A stretch of DNA of 64,000 bases. Origin: Xestospongia bergquistia (taxonomy: Eukaryota; Porifera; Demospongiae; Haplosclerida; Petrosiidae). The notes beneath the pieces are model-generated. The model worked only from the letters and a program-made list of their open reading frames with translations, made no database searches and was not told where the DNA came from. Shown here piece after piece: positions 11,483 to 23,400 of the stretch. The translations under genes were made by a program, and so were the position numbers. The DNA lies in the NCBI GenBank assembly GCA_963965975.1, contig OZ014416.1, positions 5,084,001 through 5,148,000 of the forward strand. The letters run 5' to 3'. How positions within the stretch are numbered: position 1 is the first letter of the stretch; every line of letters starts with the position of its first letter.

Positions 11483-14274
11483 ATACTAACTAATACATCA
11501 TCTATTACTTAATAAAAGCAAAAATGTTCCTTATTTTCTTTAATGAGAACAAAAAAAGTGTGTGTTTTTTGTTAAAACAACTAACCATTAATAATTTACC
11601 ATTAGTCATACTTGGGTACATGTATAATATACTGAAATAATTTTAAAGACTGCAGTGATAGTGTTTTATAATAAAGTCTATGTAATAGTACTGGGAAGCT
11701 ATCTCAATACTAGATCAAAAGTATATGTATATCTATTTACATATTAAAATCAAACATAACTTTAAGGATATCAATATTTATTTTGCTATTAACACTAGTA
11801 AAATTATTTGTATTTACTTTAAACATCATTTACACTTTTTAAGTTGCATACATTCATAATTCATATTATATACTAACAACAACTTTCAAACATACAATTA
11901 CACTATTATAATTTATATAGTTGCTTTTGTCACTAAACTATACATGATACTGAGGTAAACTTTTATTGTAAAGGTACATTTTAGACTATATATGACATAA
12001 TAAAGATTAGTGTTCTCATTACATTCCTCAGGATATAATAGAATGGCCATGAATGTAGTCTGACTAGTGGTGGACTCCTTATTGCATTCACAGTAAAAGC
12101 CAAGTGAGAGATTTACTGTGGATAGCCATATATGACTGGTAACTGTCATGTCACTTGTGTCAGACATTGAGAAACACAATGTATACAGTGAATTTGGACA
12201 CTATATCTCTTTTACTTAGTACCATCTCATGGAAGTCTCATGACAACCTCTAAAAACCTTATAAAGAACCTTAAATAAATGATAGTGATAGTACGACCTG
12301 GTAAAGTACACTCTATATCTATAATTTTTCTTAATAAAAGTTCATATTTATCTTTGCCATCAAGAAGTATTTAAGCAGGGATTTAGCTAAAAATACAGTT
12401 GAAAAAATAGATCTAGATTATCCTCTCAAGTGCACTTGTGTCTGTATTTTCCATGGCAACTGGAAAGTAATGTAACTGTTTTAAAATTTGAAGTATACAT
12501 CTATTTATTCATTACATGTGTACATTTTACTGACTTCTTTTAGACACAATTTAATAGAGAAAGAACTAAGACAAAGACTGATTGGTTTGATAAATTACTA
12601 GTTGAAAATCTATACAGACTGGTTTGACAAACAGTTCAAAGACCAAGTAGTCATTTATGTTCTCATCTTGAGGAAAGAGGTAAAAGATCAATTTGAGAGT
12701 CATATGGTATATTGAGATAGATTTATATAAAGTACATGAACACACAGATAGTTGTTTAGTTACTGTTGACTACTATGTGTTTATTTAGTTGTGGGAGTTA
12801 GAACCTCTTAGATATTAAATATAAGTCAAGTCACTTATTAATCATATCAGTACTACAGTATTGATATTGAGTCCTACTATTCTATTATACATATTGACTA
12901 CACAAAGAAGGATTTCTCTTCATGCAATGACTAAATCTAGCAGAGATTTAATGAAAACAAAGTTAATGAATATAAGAGCAATCAAAAAAGAAACATTTGG
13001 ACCAGACTGAGTGGAATATGGGTATTTAATGTCTGCAACAAAAGGTTAAGGATAGTGTTTAGACAGTGTACATAAGTCATGACCTTTTCGTTCATAGATA
13101 TAAGAGTTTGCATGACAAATTTAGCTGTTGAAATCATGAGTCAGCAAAATTTCTTCTAGGTTAGATTATTTACGTATAGAAGCAAGTGCTCCATAAAAAG
13201 GTGGATGCCAACATTATAATGTATATGAAAACCTAGGTGTATTCTGAAACATACTTACTTTAAGGTTATCATCCCATTTGTGTAATTTTGTCACCTTTGA
13301 AGAGCTGTTGATTAGGTGAAAATAGTAATACATCTTTATTATAATATAAAAACTATGAATATTATTAAACAATGTATGAGAGGATGCTGCTGTTACATTA
13401 GTTGTTTACTTCAGTTTGTTATTTTCATTTCATTACAAAGTGGTATTTTATAGCAAATTAAGTGAAGTCAAAATTTTGCTACATAGTTAGAAGTTAAAGA
13501 ATCATATTTCACTTTAGCATTTAGAACATTAAATATAATTATATGATTAATCTTAGAGCTAGCATTGGATATAATTTAAAATACCACAATCCTCACCTTA
13601 TATATATGATGTGACATAATGTAATGTACTTTATTGTTTTACTCATGTACTGTATACCACACTGCTATACTGGTGATTAATGGTAGTATGTGTCTTATAT
13701 ATCCCTTAACTAGAATTAGATTGAATAATCACCTAATAAATAATATAATACAACATATTTATAATTATTCAATACTTTAATTGTATGATAAATATTGTGA
13801 AGTATGTCTTTTTTTAGGAGCGTATTTCATATGATCAATATTCTAGATACAGTGTTTAGATTTAATCAGAAAGGATAACATCTTAACTCCAATATGGTAC
13901 ATACTATATATATCTTCAGTATACATTTTATTGCTGCATTTATTGTTGACACTAGCAAACAACAACTTTATCTGGTCTAGAAAAAGAGGAGTTGAGATTT
14001 ATTCTACTTTTTTTCACATCTGATCATGAGTCTGATCATAGCAGACAACACTTAACACTTATAAGACTTGGTAACTTGTAATATTGATAGTTGCTATTGT
14101 TAATGGAACACATATACAAACTCAAATGATCGTAACTTGTAAGAAACAATACAATGAGTCCAAGTTGAGAAAGACTATAACTAATTGTAGAACTTATGTG
14201 CCACATTTATGTATTAGCATACAGAACCATCTTATTAAAAGTCAATGGTATATCCCAGTGCATGTTCCTGCTGT
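10761..14274. other. Spacer between inverted arms; no confirmed gene
   Basis: AT-rich sequence with a (TA)n run at 11,441–11,480. One minus-strand open frame (about 11,913–12,179, MSDTSDMTVTSHIWLSTVNL) looks mildly protein-like. A plus-strand island near 12,540–12,600 also follows an acceptor-like site. Neither has recognisable domains or consistent splice partners. Confidence 0.4.
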
Positions 14275-14671
14275 GTGGCTTTAGCGCCCAAAGCAAAAAT
14301 TTAATCTTATTTCTATGAATTTTAAATAAGACATTGTTTTTCTGCAGAGTGGGTGGCAGATCTCATGTTGCACCAAACTGAGACAATGGAATTTTATTGC
14401 TATTACTTTAGATAAGTCTTTGTATGTTCATAGTAATAAAAATTAAAGTCATTTGGTGCAAGTGGGTTCTAAAGTCAAACAAAACCACACTCATAATGAA
14501 TCATGTGCACTGAGACATGTCATTGATATTTATAAACCTTAGTATCATGTTATAATGTACTGAGAAACACTAGGATGATACACATGTGTCTTGTGTATGA
14601 CATAGATTATACATAGATACATAGATTTATAATTATAAATACAGCTAAATTAGTTATTACTGTCTCTCTTA

Positions 14672-14734
<63 letters not shown>

Positions 14735-14740
14735 ATTAGA
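14275..14740 (-). repeat. Inverted repeat, right arm, with (TC)n
   Basis: The reverse complement of this stretch matches 10,290–10,760 (see that entry). It ends in a long (TC)n microsatellite at about 14,675–14,732, the counterpart of the GA run in the left arm. Confidence 0.8.
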
Positions 14741-16260
14741 ATTTCAAAGATTACCATTGTGCCTATAACAGTATATAACCAAAGTCATATACTATTACAA
14801 ATGTACAATTATGAAATATCTTAAGTATTATGTTTTGTTAATAAATACCAGTATCATGCATAATAATCATATCTCTTCTTTTCTTCTTTTTGTTATGCAC
14901 TCTTGTCTCTCTAATAATATTGATAACTGAAAAGCTCAAATAATGAAGTTGTGAACAGTAATTACTTTATTTATATGTTTTTTCATTTCTTTGCTAAATA
15001 TGTTTTGAGTTTACAAGAAACATGACGGATGAATGTTATAAATATCCTTTATTAATATATGCATTAATATTTCTTTTTGAATTATTGTGTTTTGAAGTTA
15101 TACTTTGTCAATTGAAACAGATCTTAATAATAAATTATTTTTATGTAATTTTTTCTAATCTCTAAAAAAAAAGTATGTTAATGTTCAAAGATATCAATCC
15201 TAAGCTGTGTTGATATTATCTTATGTAACTGCATTACTATAAAGAAGGTTAAGAATATGACAAATCTATTTTTAACACCTCTGTAGGGATTGCATTTAGC
15301 ACACAACAATTGGTGTGTGTATTAACACAACTTCATAAACAGTCCATTATTACATCATGAATCTACTCACTTTTAGTATTATGTAAATGACCAAGGAAGA
15401 CCCAGTATTTTGAAATCATTGAAGTCACACACTTTTGAAGTCATATGATTGCATCATGAAATTTGTGATAATAAATTATATACTATATATAGAATACTTT
15501 TTGCAGAGACAACTATAACGACAAGGAAGACTCCCACCATCTGAATTGAACAGTGTCTGTGAACTTGTTGATGTGAGTAAATAAAGTACTATTTGCTATT
15601 GTAAACTGTGTTGCTATGTGTCAGCATGCAACTGTACATGTGTAGTCAGCCCTAGTGGAAATGAGTGGTGGTTTAGTCAGTACGTAGCTCTTATACACAA
15701 TCAGTAACAGATGCATGGATCTAACATCACTTTTAAACTTGCTGACTCAACCTAAGAAATTTATAAAAAGACTCATTATGTGTTTATGCTGCAGCTTTTT
15801 ATTCATAGATACACGCTAAGACTGATGTAGTACATTTTTATACAATGATGACTGCAGACCAGAAGTGTATAAACTACGCAAGCCCAGATCAACATACTTC
15901 GAACCTTAGTGTGCATACACTATAGATATTAGATGTTAATTTTGATAGTTAGATTGTCCCAGTGAGCCAAATCCAAAGTATGAACTATTATCTTGTTTGG
16001 TTTGAATTACTGCTTTAATATGTTGTGTTGTTGCACATACTTTGTGTGTTAATAAGATTTGCATGTTTATTAACATTAGCTACAAATCAAAGATGTATAA
16101 ATTATATAAAACCAGTAGAACAGTACAAATTAGAAAGTTTTGCCAAAGATACAAGTGGGCAATGATAAATTTAAATCTCCGACTGTCTTCATAATAAACA
16201 TCTATAATTATTCATATTAAGATCAGTATAAACAGAGGTCTATAACTTGTATATCGTTGA
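14741..16260. other. No gene seen
   Basis: AT-rich sequence. A small island near 15,497–15,574, between 'ttgcag' and 'gat|gtgagt', looks exon-like but is too short to call. Confidence 0.45.
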
Positions 16261-16269
16261 TCATTCATA

Positions 16270-16555
16270 TTGTCGCATTAGATATGCTATGTTGTCGATT
16301 TGTGCACCAGGATCTGCTTATTAATTTTTAGCTTGTCATTTTCCTCGCAATAAAAAAGTGGGCTATACTTTCGTCTACGAAACGCGACGGTATGGAAACT
16401 CAGTGCGACCTTCAAGGCATGCAATACAATGAGATATTCCGAACATCAGGCCACATGTTTTCGTTCTAAATGTTTGATGTAGACACGGCAGTTCCTAGCT
16501 GACTAATCGAACTTGACCTGACACAAGCAGTGGATGTTGTGAATTTGCTGCTTTC
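16270..16555 (+). promoter_or_regulatory. CpG-bearing patch, possible promoter/5' exon of gene 1
   Basis: CpG dinucleotides, rare elsewhere in the window, cluster between about 16,260 and 16,650. A strong donor (CTTTC|gtaagt) lies at 16,555/16,556, and an acceptor (gttctattag) lies at 17,431–17,440, 32 nt before the gene 1 ATG. A non-coding first exon here spliced to 17,441 would put the retroelement remnant (16.9–17.27 kb) inside the first intron. This is inferred from composition and splice signals only. Confidence 0.35.
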
Positions 16556-16775
16556 GTAAGTAAACTCGCCACGAAAAATTGGCGATCACTATCTTGCAAT
16601 TGTAAACACTATAGCGTTCGTCGTTAGTCCATGCGCGCCGTATGCAAGCTATCAGTAAAATTAAATATTATATTCTGCCTTTATAATATATAAGGTGCTG
16701 TCCTTTCATCATCCTGTCGTCTGTGTGTTACTTTAACGACTCTCTGTAATTTTGCTGGGCTTCACTGAGTCTTAG

Positions 16776-16837
16776 CCCCAGATTGACACGACCCCGAGAA
16801 AAAGACTATCTCTACTCTCGGGCATGGCAATCTGGGG
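16776..16837. repeat. Hairpin-forming inverted repeat
   Basis: CCCCAGATTG (16,776–16,785) and CAATCTGGGG (16,828–16,837) are perfect reverse complements. A second inner pair is CCCGAGA/TCTCGGG. It lies beyond the ribozyme on the 3' side of the retroelement remnant, so it may be part of that element's terminal repeat or a separate MITE end. Confidence 0.8.
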
Positions 16838-16867
16838 ACGAAGCTAGTATGACAGGAACGTCTGTCG

Positions 16868-16902
<35 letters not shown>

Positions 16903-16940
16903 CAGGATTGAAGGACAGAAGAACAAAGTTCTTGCTTTGT

Positions 16941-16986
16941 TGTTGTTACTCCGAGTTTCACGCGTTATGCGATCATCAGACAACTG
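16941..16986 (-). ncRNA. Hammerhead ribozyme (Penelope-type)
   Basis: Reading the minus strand, all conserved core parts occur in the right order. The 5' strand of stem I is GUUGU (16,980–16,984). The core CUGAUGA (16,973–16,979) follows, then stem II CGC–AUAAC–GCG with one U•U mismatch at its base, and GAAA (16,956–16,959). A very short stem III (A-C-U … A-G-U) comes next, then the cleavage triplet GUA (16,947–16,949), and the 3' strand of stem I, ACAAC (16,942–16,946), exactly complementary to the 5' strand. Predicted cleavage is between 16,947 and 16,946. A tiny stem III and a place just after a GIY-YIG ORF are known for ribozymes of Penelope-like elements. Activity is not shown. Confidence 0.8.
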
Positions 16987-17058
16987 GATACTACTCTGTT
17001 TGTAGGCTGGTTATATAGCATCAAGGTGCTAAATATGTCTTGTACCTTGAGAAGTGTG

Positions 17059-17274
17059 CTAAATAGTACTTGTTTCCACGTCGGCATTTTGAGACGACCT
17101 TTTGTTCAGGATGTCGGCGTTGATAATTGAGAGCTTTTCGGTTAGGCAAAGGTTGCACCGCTTTTTGTTTTGTTGGAGTAAGCCTGTGTATGCTCTATGG
17201 TTTATTGACCAGGTGATTATGAACTCCTCACCTTCTCTCTTCAATTGCCAAAAATGTTTTGATAGTTTAAATTA
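17059..17274 (-). pseudogene. Penelope-like element C-terminus (GIY-YIG end)
   Basis: The minus-strand open frame begins after a TAA near 17,275 and ends in TAG at 17,059. It reads LSKHFWQLKREGEEFIITWS, and later KRCNLCLTEKLSIINAD and LNKRSSQ. This matches from memory the common C-terminal pattern of invertebrate Penelope-like retroelements (SxxxWxLK…I.W.I…KRCNLCL.EK…LNKRSE). It has lost the usual SKCRH ending. The element is 5'-truncated here, with no reverse transcriptase left. The hammerhead ribozyme lies about 75 nt past the stop, which fits the element's terminal repeat. Confidence 0.8.
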
Positions 17275-17472
17275 TTTTACTTGAGATAATGTTTGCATGA
17301 TAAAAAAGTATCATATTACACTAGTCATTAATAAAGAAAATACACTTTATTTTCTTTGTAACATAAAGTGACAGATATGACATTATTTTATATAATATAG
17401 ATAACTGATAAAATTATATTTATATCTAATGTTCTATTAGAGATCAAATCATTAGTACCAACGTGCCTGGCT

Positions 17473-20363
17473 ATGTCGACTCAGTTTTCAGAAAGAGATC
17501 AGAGAGAACTTGTAAGTATATTAGTAAATATTACAGTAAACTATTGATAGTGTACAATAAAAATATTACATGTTGTTATTAAGTATTTTAGTACTCAATT
17601 AAGTAGAAATGTATCCACAGAAAAATCAGTGCCAATTTTTTTATACTGCTTTTAAATAATTGTTAAAATTGACATATATAGGTTTATTTCAGCACCTACT
17701 TATGACTGTTGAGAAGTCTTTATACAGCTATTACGCTCTTTTGTAATACTGTTTTAAGTTCTTTTGTAATGCTGTAGAGTATTACTAAAGTGGAGAATTG
17801 GCGAGTAAATTATTCCTTTTCTTCTTTTCACTTCCCACACTAGTACAATATTATGAGGAGACCTTGTAATTATTTTACAATGATAAAAAAGATTGTTTGG
17901 GAACAGACTGCACAGCTTTGCCATAACTCAAATAGTTCACAAAGTTTTTACAAGCTGCAGTCAGGGCCTAAAATGTCTTTCCAAAATTAGTAGCCTTGTG
18001 TTAATAATGTGCAAAATATGGGAAAGATTTTGTCATTATAACTTTGATTAACTCATAATAACTCAATATTAAAATTTGTGCATGCTTAATTGTTGACGTA
18101 AGAATTAAAACTTCAGGTTCAGTTTTCTTGAGTAAATAAAATTCTCTTCTAATAGTGAATTACATCCATTCCCCCTATTTCTGCCATTTCCATTGTTTCT
18201 TTGTGTATTGTCTAATTGACCTGTCTTATTTTTTTAATAGTGTCACATAATACATGTAGTTGTGTATTGTTTATTATTTTTAAATGTAATAATTTTTATT
18301 CCTGTTATATAGGATACTGAACTTTGGACATCTGCTAAATCTGGATATTTAGAGAAAGTTAAACAAGCTCTTCAGAATGGAGCAAACTTGAAATATCGTC
18401 ATTGGGTAAGATCCTAATAATTTACCTTGTACTCACTGTTATTATTTGTGTCCACTAAATTAACAATTAATTAAAAACATGTAGATTTAATATGTATACA
18501 CAGATATGTAGTTAGACATTATTTAAATGTCTTTGTTTATCATATAGATTGCAACACCTCGTACAACACCACATACTGTAGCTTATATCAATGGTCATAA
18601 TACAACAGTACAACTCTTGGAAAATGCAGGTGCTACTCCTAATTATGTAAGTGTAGGCATGTATGTAGTTGAGTGTTTGATTGTTACATATATTATATAC
18701 ATGTGCATGCTTACATTAAAATATCTCTTAATTATTGCCCAAGTCCTTCTATACATAACAATACATTTATGGATAATTATATTGACTTTTAATGATGTAA
18801 TTATTGTGCATATATGCTTTGTTTATCTCTACACTACTTTTCTGGTAATATAGCTAGTAGCTATCATTAAAGCATTAATCATGTATCGCTAAGGTACAAC
18901 AGTCTTACTGTTAATTGACTTCTATAACATTTGAAAATTAAATTTTGAGGGCTCCACTAAATGATTGTATATTCAGTTACACACAGATTCATTTGCTCAC
19001 AATGTATGAATGTAAAAATTATTATGTTTTTAATGATGCTAGCTATATTGGAATGAACAGCAAGCATACTTTATCTCACACTTAGAAGAATAAATTGAGC
19101 TACATGAATACCAAAATCTGTTCAAATAACAGACACAGCATTCTTTTCAATAAAGATCCTATAATTTGTTCTTTTGATCTAAATTTTGATTAATGTGGAG
19201 CCATCTTTGAGATTTAGAACAAATAGTGTTAGCTTTCTTTAAAGTTGATAAATTTTGTAGAGTAACTACTAGAGAACTTGTAGTGAATTATATGTATTAA
19301 TTTTAATATTAGGTTACACTTGTATACATATTTGTAATTATTATGATTTACAATATATGTATTTCTTGTTTGTGATTTCTTAGACTGAGATCATGTTGGC
19401 AGCTGCAGCAAATGGACTAGTAGATAAAGTGAAAGAAGCTATTGAAAAGAAAATTGATATAAATGCTAAACACTCAGATTTTGTAAGTTATATATTATTT
19501 TCTAGTAATAAAGGGATAGATCATTGATTTCACAATTAATTAAATGTACAATATTGATACTCTCAATATACTTTAAGTGATGTAATATACCTTGTAATGA
19601 TTTAGTTTTCAGTAATTGCTGTTAATAGTTTCAATGGAATGTTAGCAAATTCTTTAGCTTCTTATCATCTACAAACCTAAATAACAAACTTGTTGTATTG
19701 CTGTAATAGACAAGGAATTATACCAAGTCTGTCATCAGCAAAGTCACTGCTTCATCTGTGTACATATATATTTCTAAACTGTTACTTGCTCTATAGCATC
19801 ATGTCAAACATTGATATGATATCATCACTATACTGTAACTGATTACCGGACTTAGTTATACTTCTTATTGTAGTCATATCTTCATTCACTTTTTTGCTGT
19901 TTTTATTATCAGGAACTGAATTCAGCTTTACATTATGCTTCACTTTTTGGTCACACTGAGACAGTCCAGTTTCTCTTACAATCAAATGCAGATCCTAATA
20001 TTTGTAACAAGGTAAGTGTGTATTGTGTATAGTTCGTATTTTATTTGCTGTGTCTACTACATACCTGTCTAGTAGGACAGGATGTAGATCAAAGCTAATT
20101 TGACAAGTACAATTTTTGAAAACACCTATGTTCTTCCACTGTACAACAGATCTCTGAGCTTAAGCTTTGAATGTGCTTGCCAAATATCCACCATTTTTAC
20201 ACATATCACATCTATTAATCCATAATAATAAATATACTGTAAAATTTTTAAGATAGCTTGTTACAACTGGAAATGTTGGATATGATCACCATCAATATAT
20301 ATTTGCATGTTTGGCATGCAAATAGTTTAAATTTTCACATGTATGTGTGCATATTTCTATATA

Positions 20364-20402
<39 letters not shown>

Positions 20403-23400
20403 AACTGCTTTCATAATTTTAATCTACTATTATTATAAAGTAATTTATTTCATTTTGCAGTGGGGACAAACTCCACTACATATAGCATATTGGTATGATC
20501 ACCACAACATTGTTAAGCTGCTATGTTCTTTTGGAGGTGATTTGGACCAAGTTAGAAATGTAATTGATGAATGTAATAATATATTTATTGTATGCAATGA
20601 GATAGACATAGTCATCTCATATGTTATGATATACAATCTAATTATATGTGGGTACATGTCACAGTTGTAATATATTATTTATTTTAACAGGATGACCTAC
20701 TTTTGACTTCAGCTAAAAATAGTGATATAAAAAATGTAAATTTAGCACTTACATCAGGTGCTAATATCAATGTTCATTATTCTAAGGAGGTTAGTAAATA
20801 GTAACAAATTGCTGTTGCTTGGTAATGGTAACATTTTAATGTAATATATTCTATAATAAAAGAGATCAGTGACAGGCATTCAAGAGATTTAGGCCCAACC
20901 CACTCATAAGCTTATAGATAATATTTTATTTAAAAACAGTTAAGGCTATTTTTTTTCTATTTCCAATAGGCAACCATTTTGCTTTGTTGACATTGTCATG
21001 TAATTTTAGTAAACAAGAAATTGTTCTACCCAAATATTTATTAATATGCTTATTTAAAAGTTGTTGACATATTGGCAATTAGTCTTGCATCAGAATTAGC
21101 ATCACTATTTAAAAGCCAAATGTTCAGTAATTTAAACTGGATAGAGAAAATATTCATATAAATTTAGCTTCTTTAATCTTTAATAATTAAATATCTCTAT
21201 TATTTTATCATACCTTTTTCAAATTTCCAAACAACTGCAACAACAAAATACCCAAAAGATTCATAGAACAATTCTTTACCATTTGTTTGTATTGTAATGT
21301 CTGTATATTTTGTACTATTATAATCAACAATAAATATTTTTGATATTTGCTGCGTTCTTCTAGTATCAGCAAACAGCTCTACATCTAGCCTCAGAAGGAG
21401 GCCACTGTGATATTGTAACGCTACTGTTAAACTCCAATGCAGATCCCAATATTTGTGATGAAGTCAGTGTATATTGTGTGTAGAGATTACTATGTTTTAC
21501 TAGACCAAAATTAATATTATTAGGTATAGAATGCTATGGAAATAGACTTACTCATTAAGAAATGACTTAAAATTCACAATTTGGAAAATAGCATGACTTA
21601 GGTGTTTGTTAAAAATGGAGAAAGAAATGACCTAGAATATAGTCTTAAAGACATATTTGACTAAAGTTATATCATTCTATTAAATTTGACAATTAATCTA
21701 AATGCAGTTGTTACAAAAATGACACAATTTCAGAACCCATAGTATAGAAACATTTTGCCTGAATGCTAAGTAATGTTTGTGTGTAGGTAGGTTCATGAAA
21801 ATGTTAGGGAAATCCTTTAAATGCAGTTTCCAGGATTGGGTTTTACATGTTATTAGTACATGTATTTCAAAGTGACAGTGGGAAAAATTTGATCAAAACA
21901 CCTGTGGTTACATTTAGAAGAAAAAATTATGCCTTGATTCCTGATATTGATGGACAAACAGTAATGTCATATGCCATCTGGGGCTGCTCCTAACATATAT
22001 GAATTACATGTGGTTACTAATATAAGAACACCTCTCTCCTTAAACATTAAAACTTAATGATGGATATACTGAACATAATTATATTGCAATTGCTTACCAA
22101 CAGCTTTAAATTACTGGAGAATAATTTATTTACCTGTAAACAGGGCTAGTACTACATTACATGTCATTGAGTGTGGCTTATAAAATTCATATGTACTAAG
22201 ATTGCATATAGAATACAGTAAATACACCAATGTCTGTTTTGTTATTCAAGAAAAGGTAATGCTAACAAAAATCATAATATAGCATAGCATGGCATAACTA
22301 ATAAAGGAGTGTGAAAATGCCTTATATTTTAGCTACTGTTTATAGTTTATATCAAGTGTACTACTATATATGTAGTCACAATAATTATTAGATTTAGCAA
22401 TATAATATAATTATTATGATAATTATTAGTGTGAATTTGTAATTAAAAAAATTTTCCAATTTGTTTCTAGTATCAACAAAGACCAGCACATTTTGCAGCA
22501 GAGAAGGGTTATGTTAATGCTTTAAAGTTATTAATCAAAGAGGGACGAGCTGATGTAAATGCTAGAGATCAAGTAAGTCACATTATAGTTACTTATGAAT
22601 TATTTCCACTGTAGTATCACATTTTAATGTGGTATTTAAAATTAATACCAACCTGATTTATACATAGAATATTCATTACTTCAAATATTTTGATAACATC
22701 TCCTTAAAAAAATTCTGAGAATAATTATCCGAAATTTTTAACAGTTATAATAAAACTAAAACCCAATTTAAATGATAACAAGGCTACAATAGGAAAAGAT
22801 TAACGGTGTCAATGACTGTCACTCATAGATCTGTTTACTTGAGATAAAAATGTGTGCATAAACTAAATCTAAAATTCTACAACCTCATTGTTAAGTTATT
22901 AATAATAATAACTAAAATTTAATTCATTATTTGAATATAATACTTGAGAATAGGCAGTAGACCACACTTTAGCTAAAACAAAATGTTATTATGCCATAAA
23001 AAATATACCAAGATAACTTTTATATAAAAAAGGAAACACTTTTAAAAGTCTAAAGTCTTTTATTCGTTATTTTTATGAAACAATGCTTTCTTCACTTCAA
23101 ATTTAGTAAATGCAATAGTAAATGTTAGACTTATAGTATTTCTCCTGAGAGGGTACTTCCAAGCTCTGTAAAATCATTACCTTTATCATCAAATTGTTCA
23201 AAACTAAAATAGATGTTGCTCATGTAAAAGCATATTTTTTTGTATAAAATTAATCATTGCAAATGTTCTAGTTTTATAGTTATCGTGGTTCAAACAGAAT
23301 TATAAAAATAAGAAAGAACATTATGTCATATCTAAATAGACAGTGTTGTTGATTACATGATTATTGCTCTAAAAAAAAACAATTATGTAAATTGAGATTC

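Noticed and set aside
16762..16983. 73-codon minus-strand frame
   Set aside because: It runs through a (TA)n tract and covers the ribozyme and hairpin. Composition is not protein-like.
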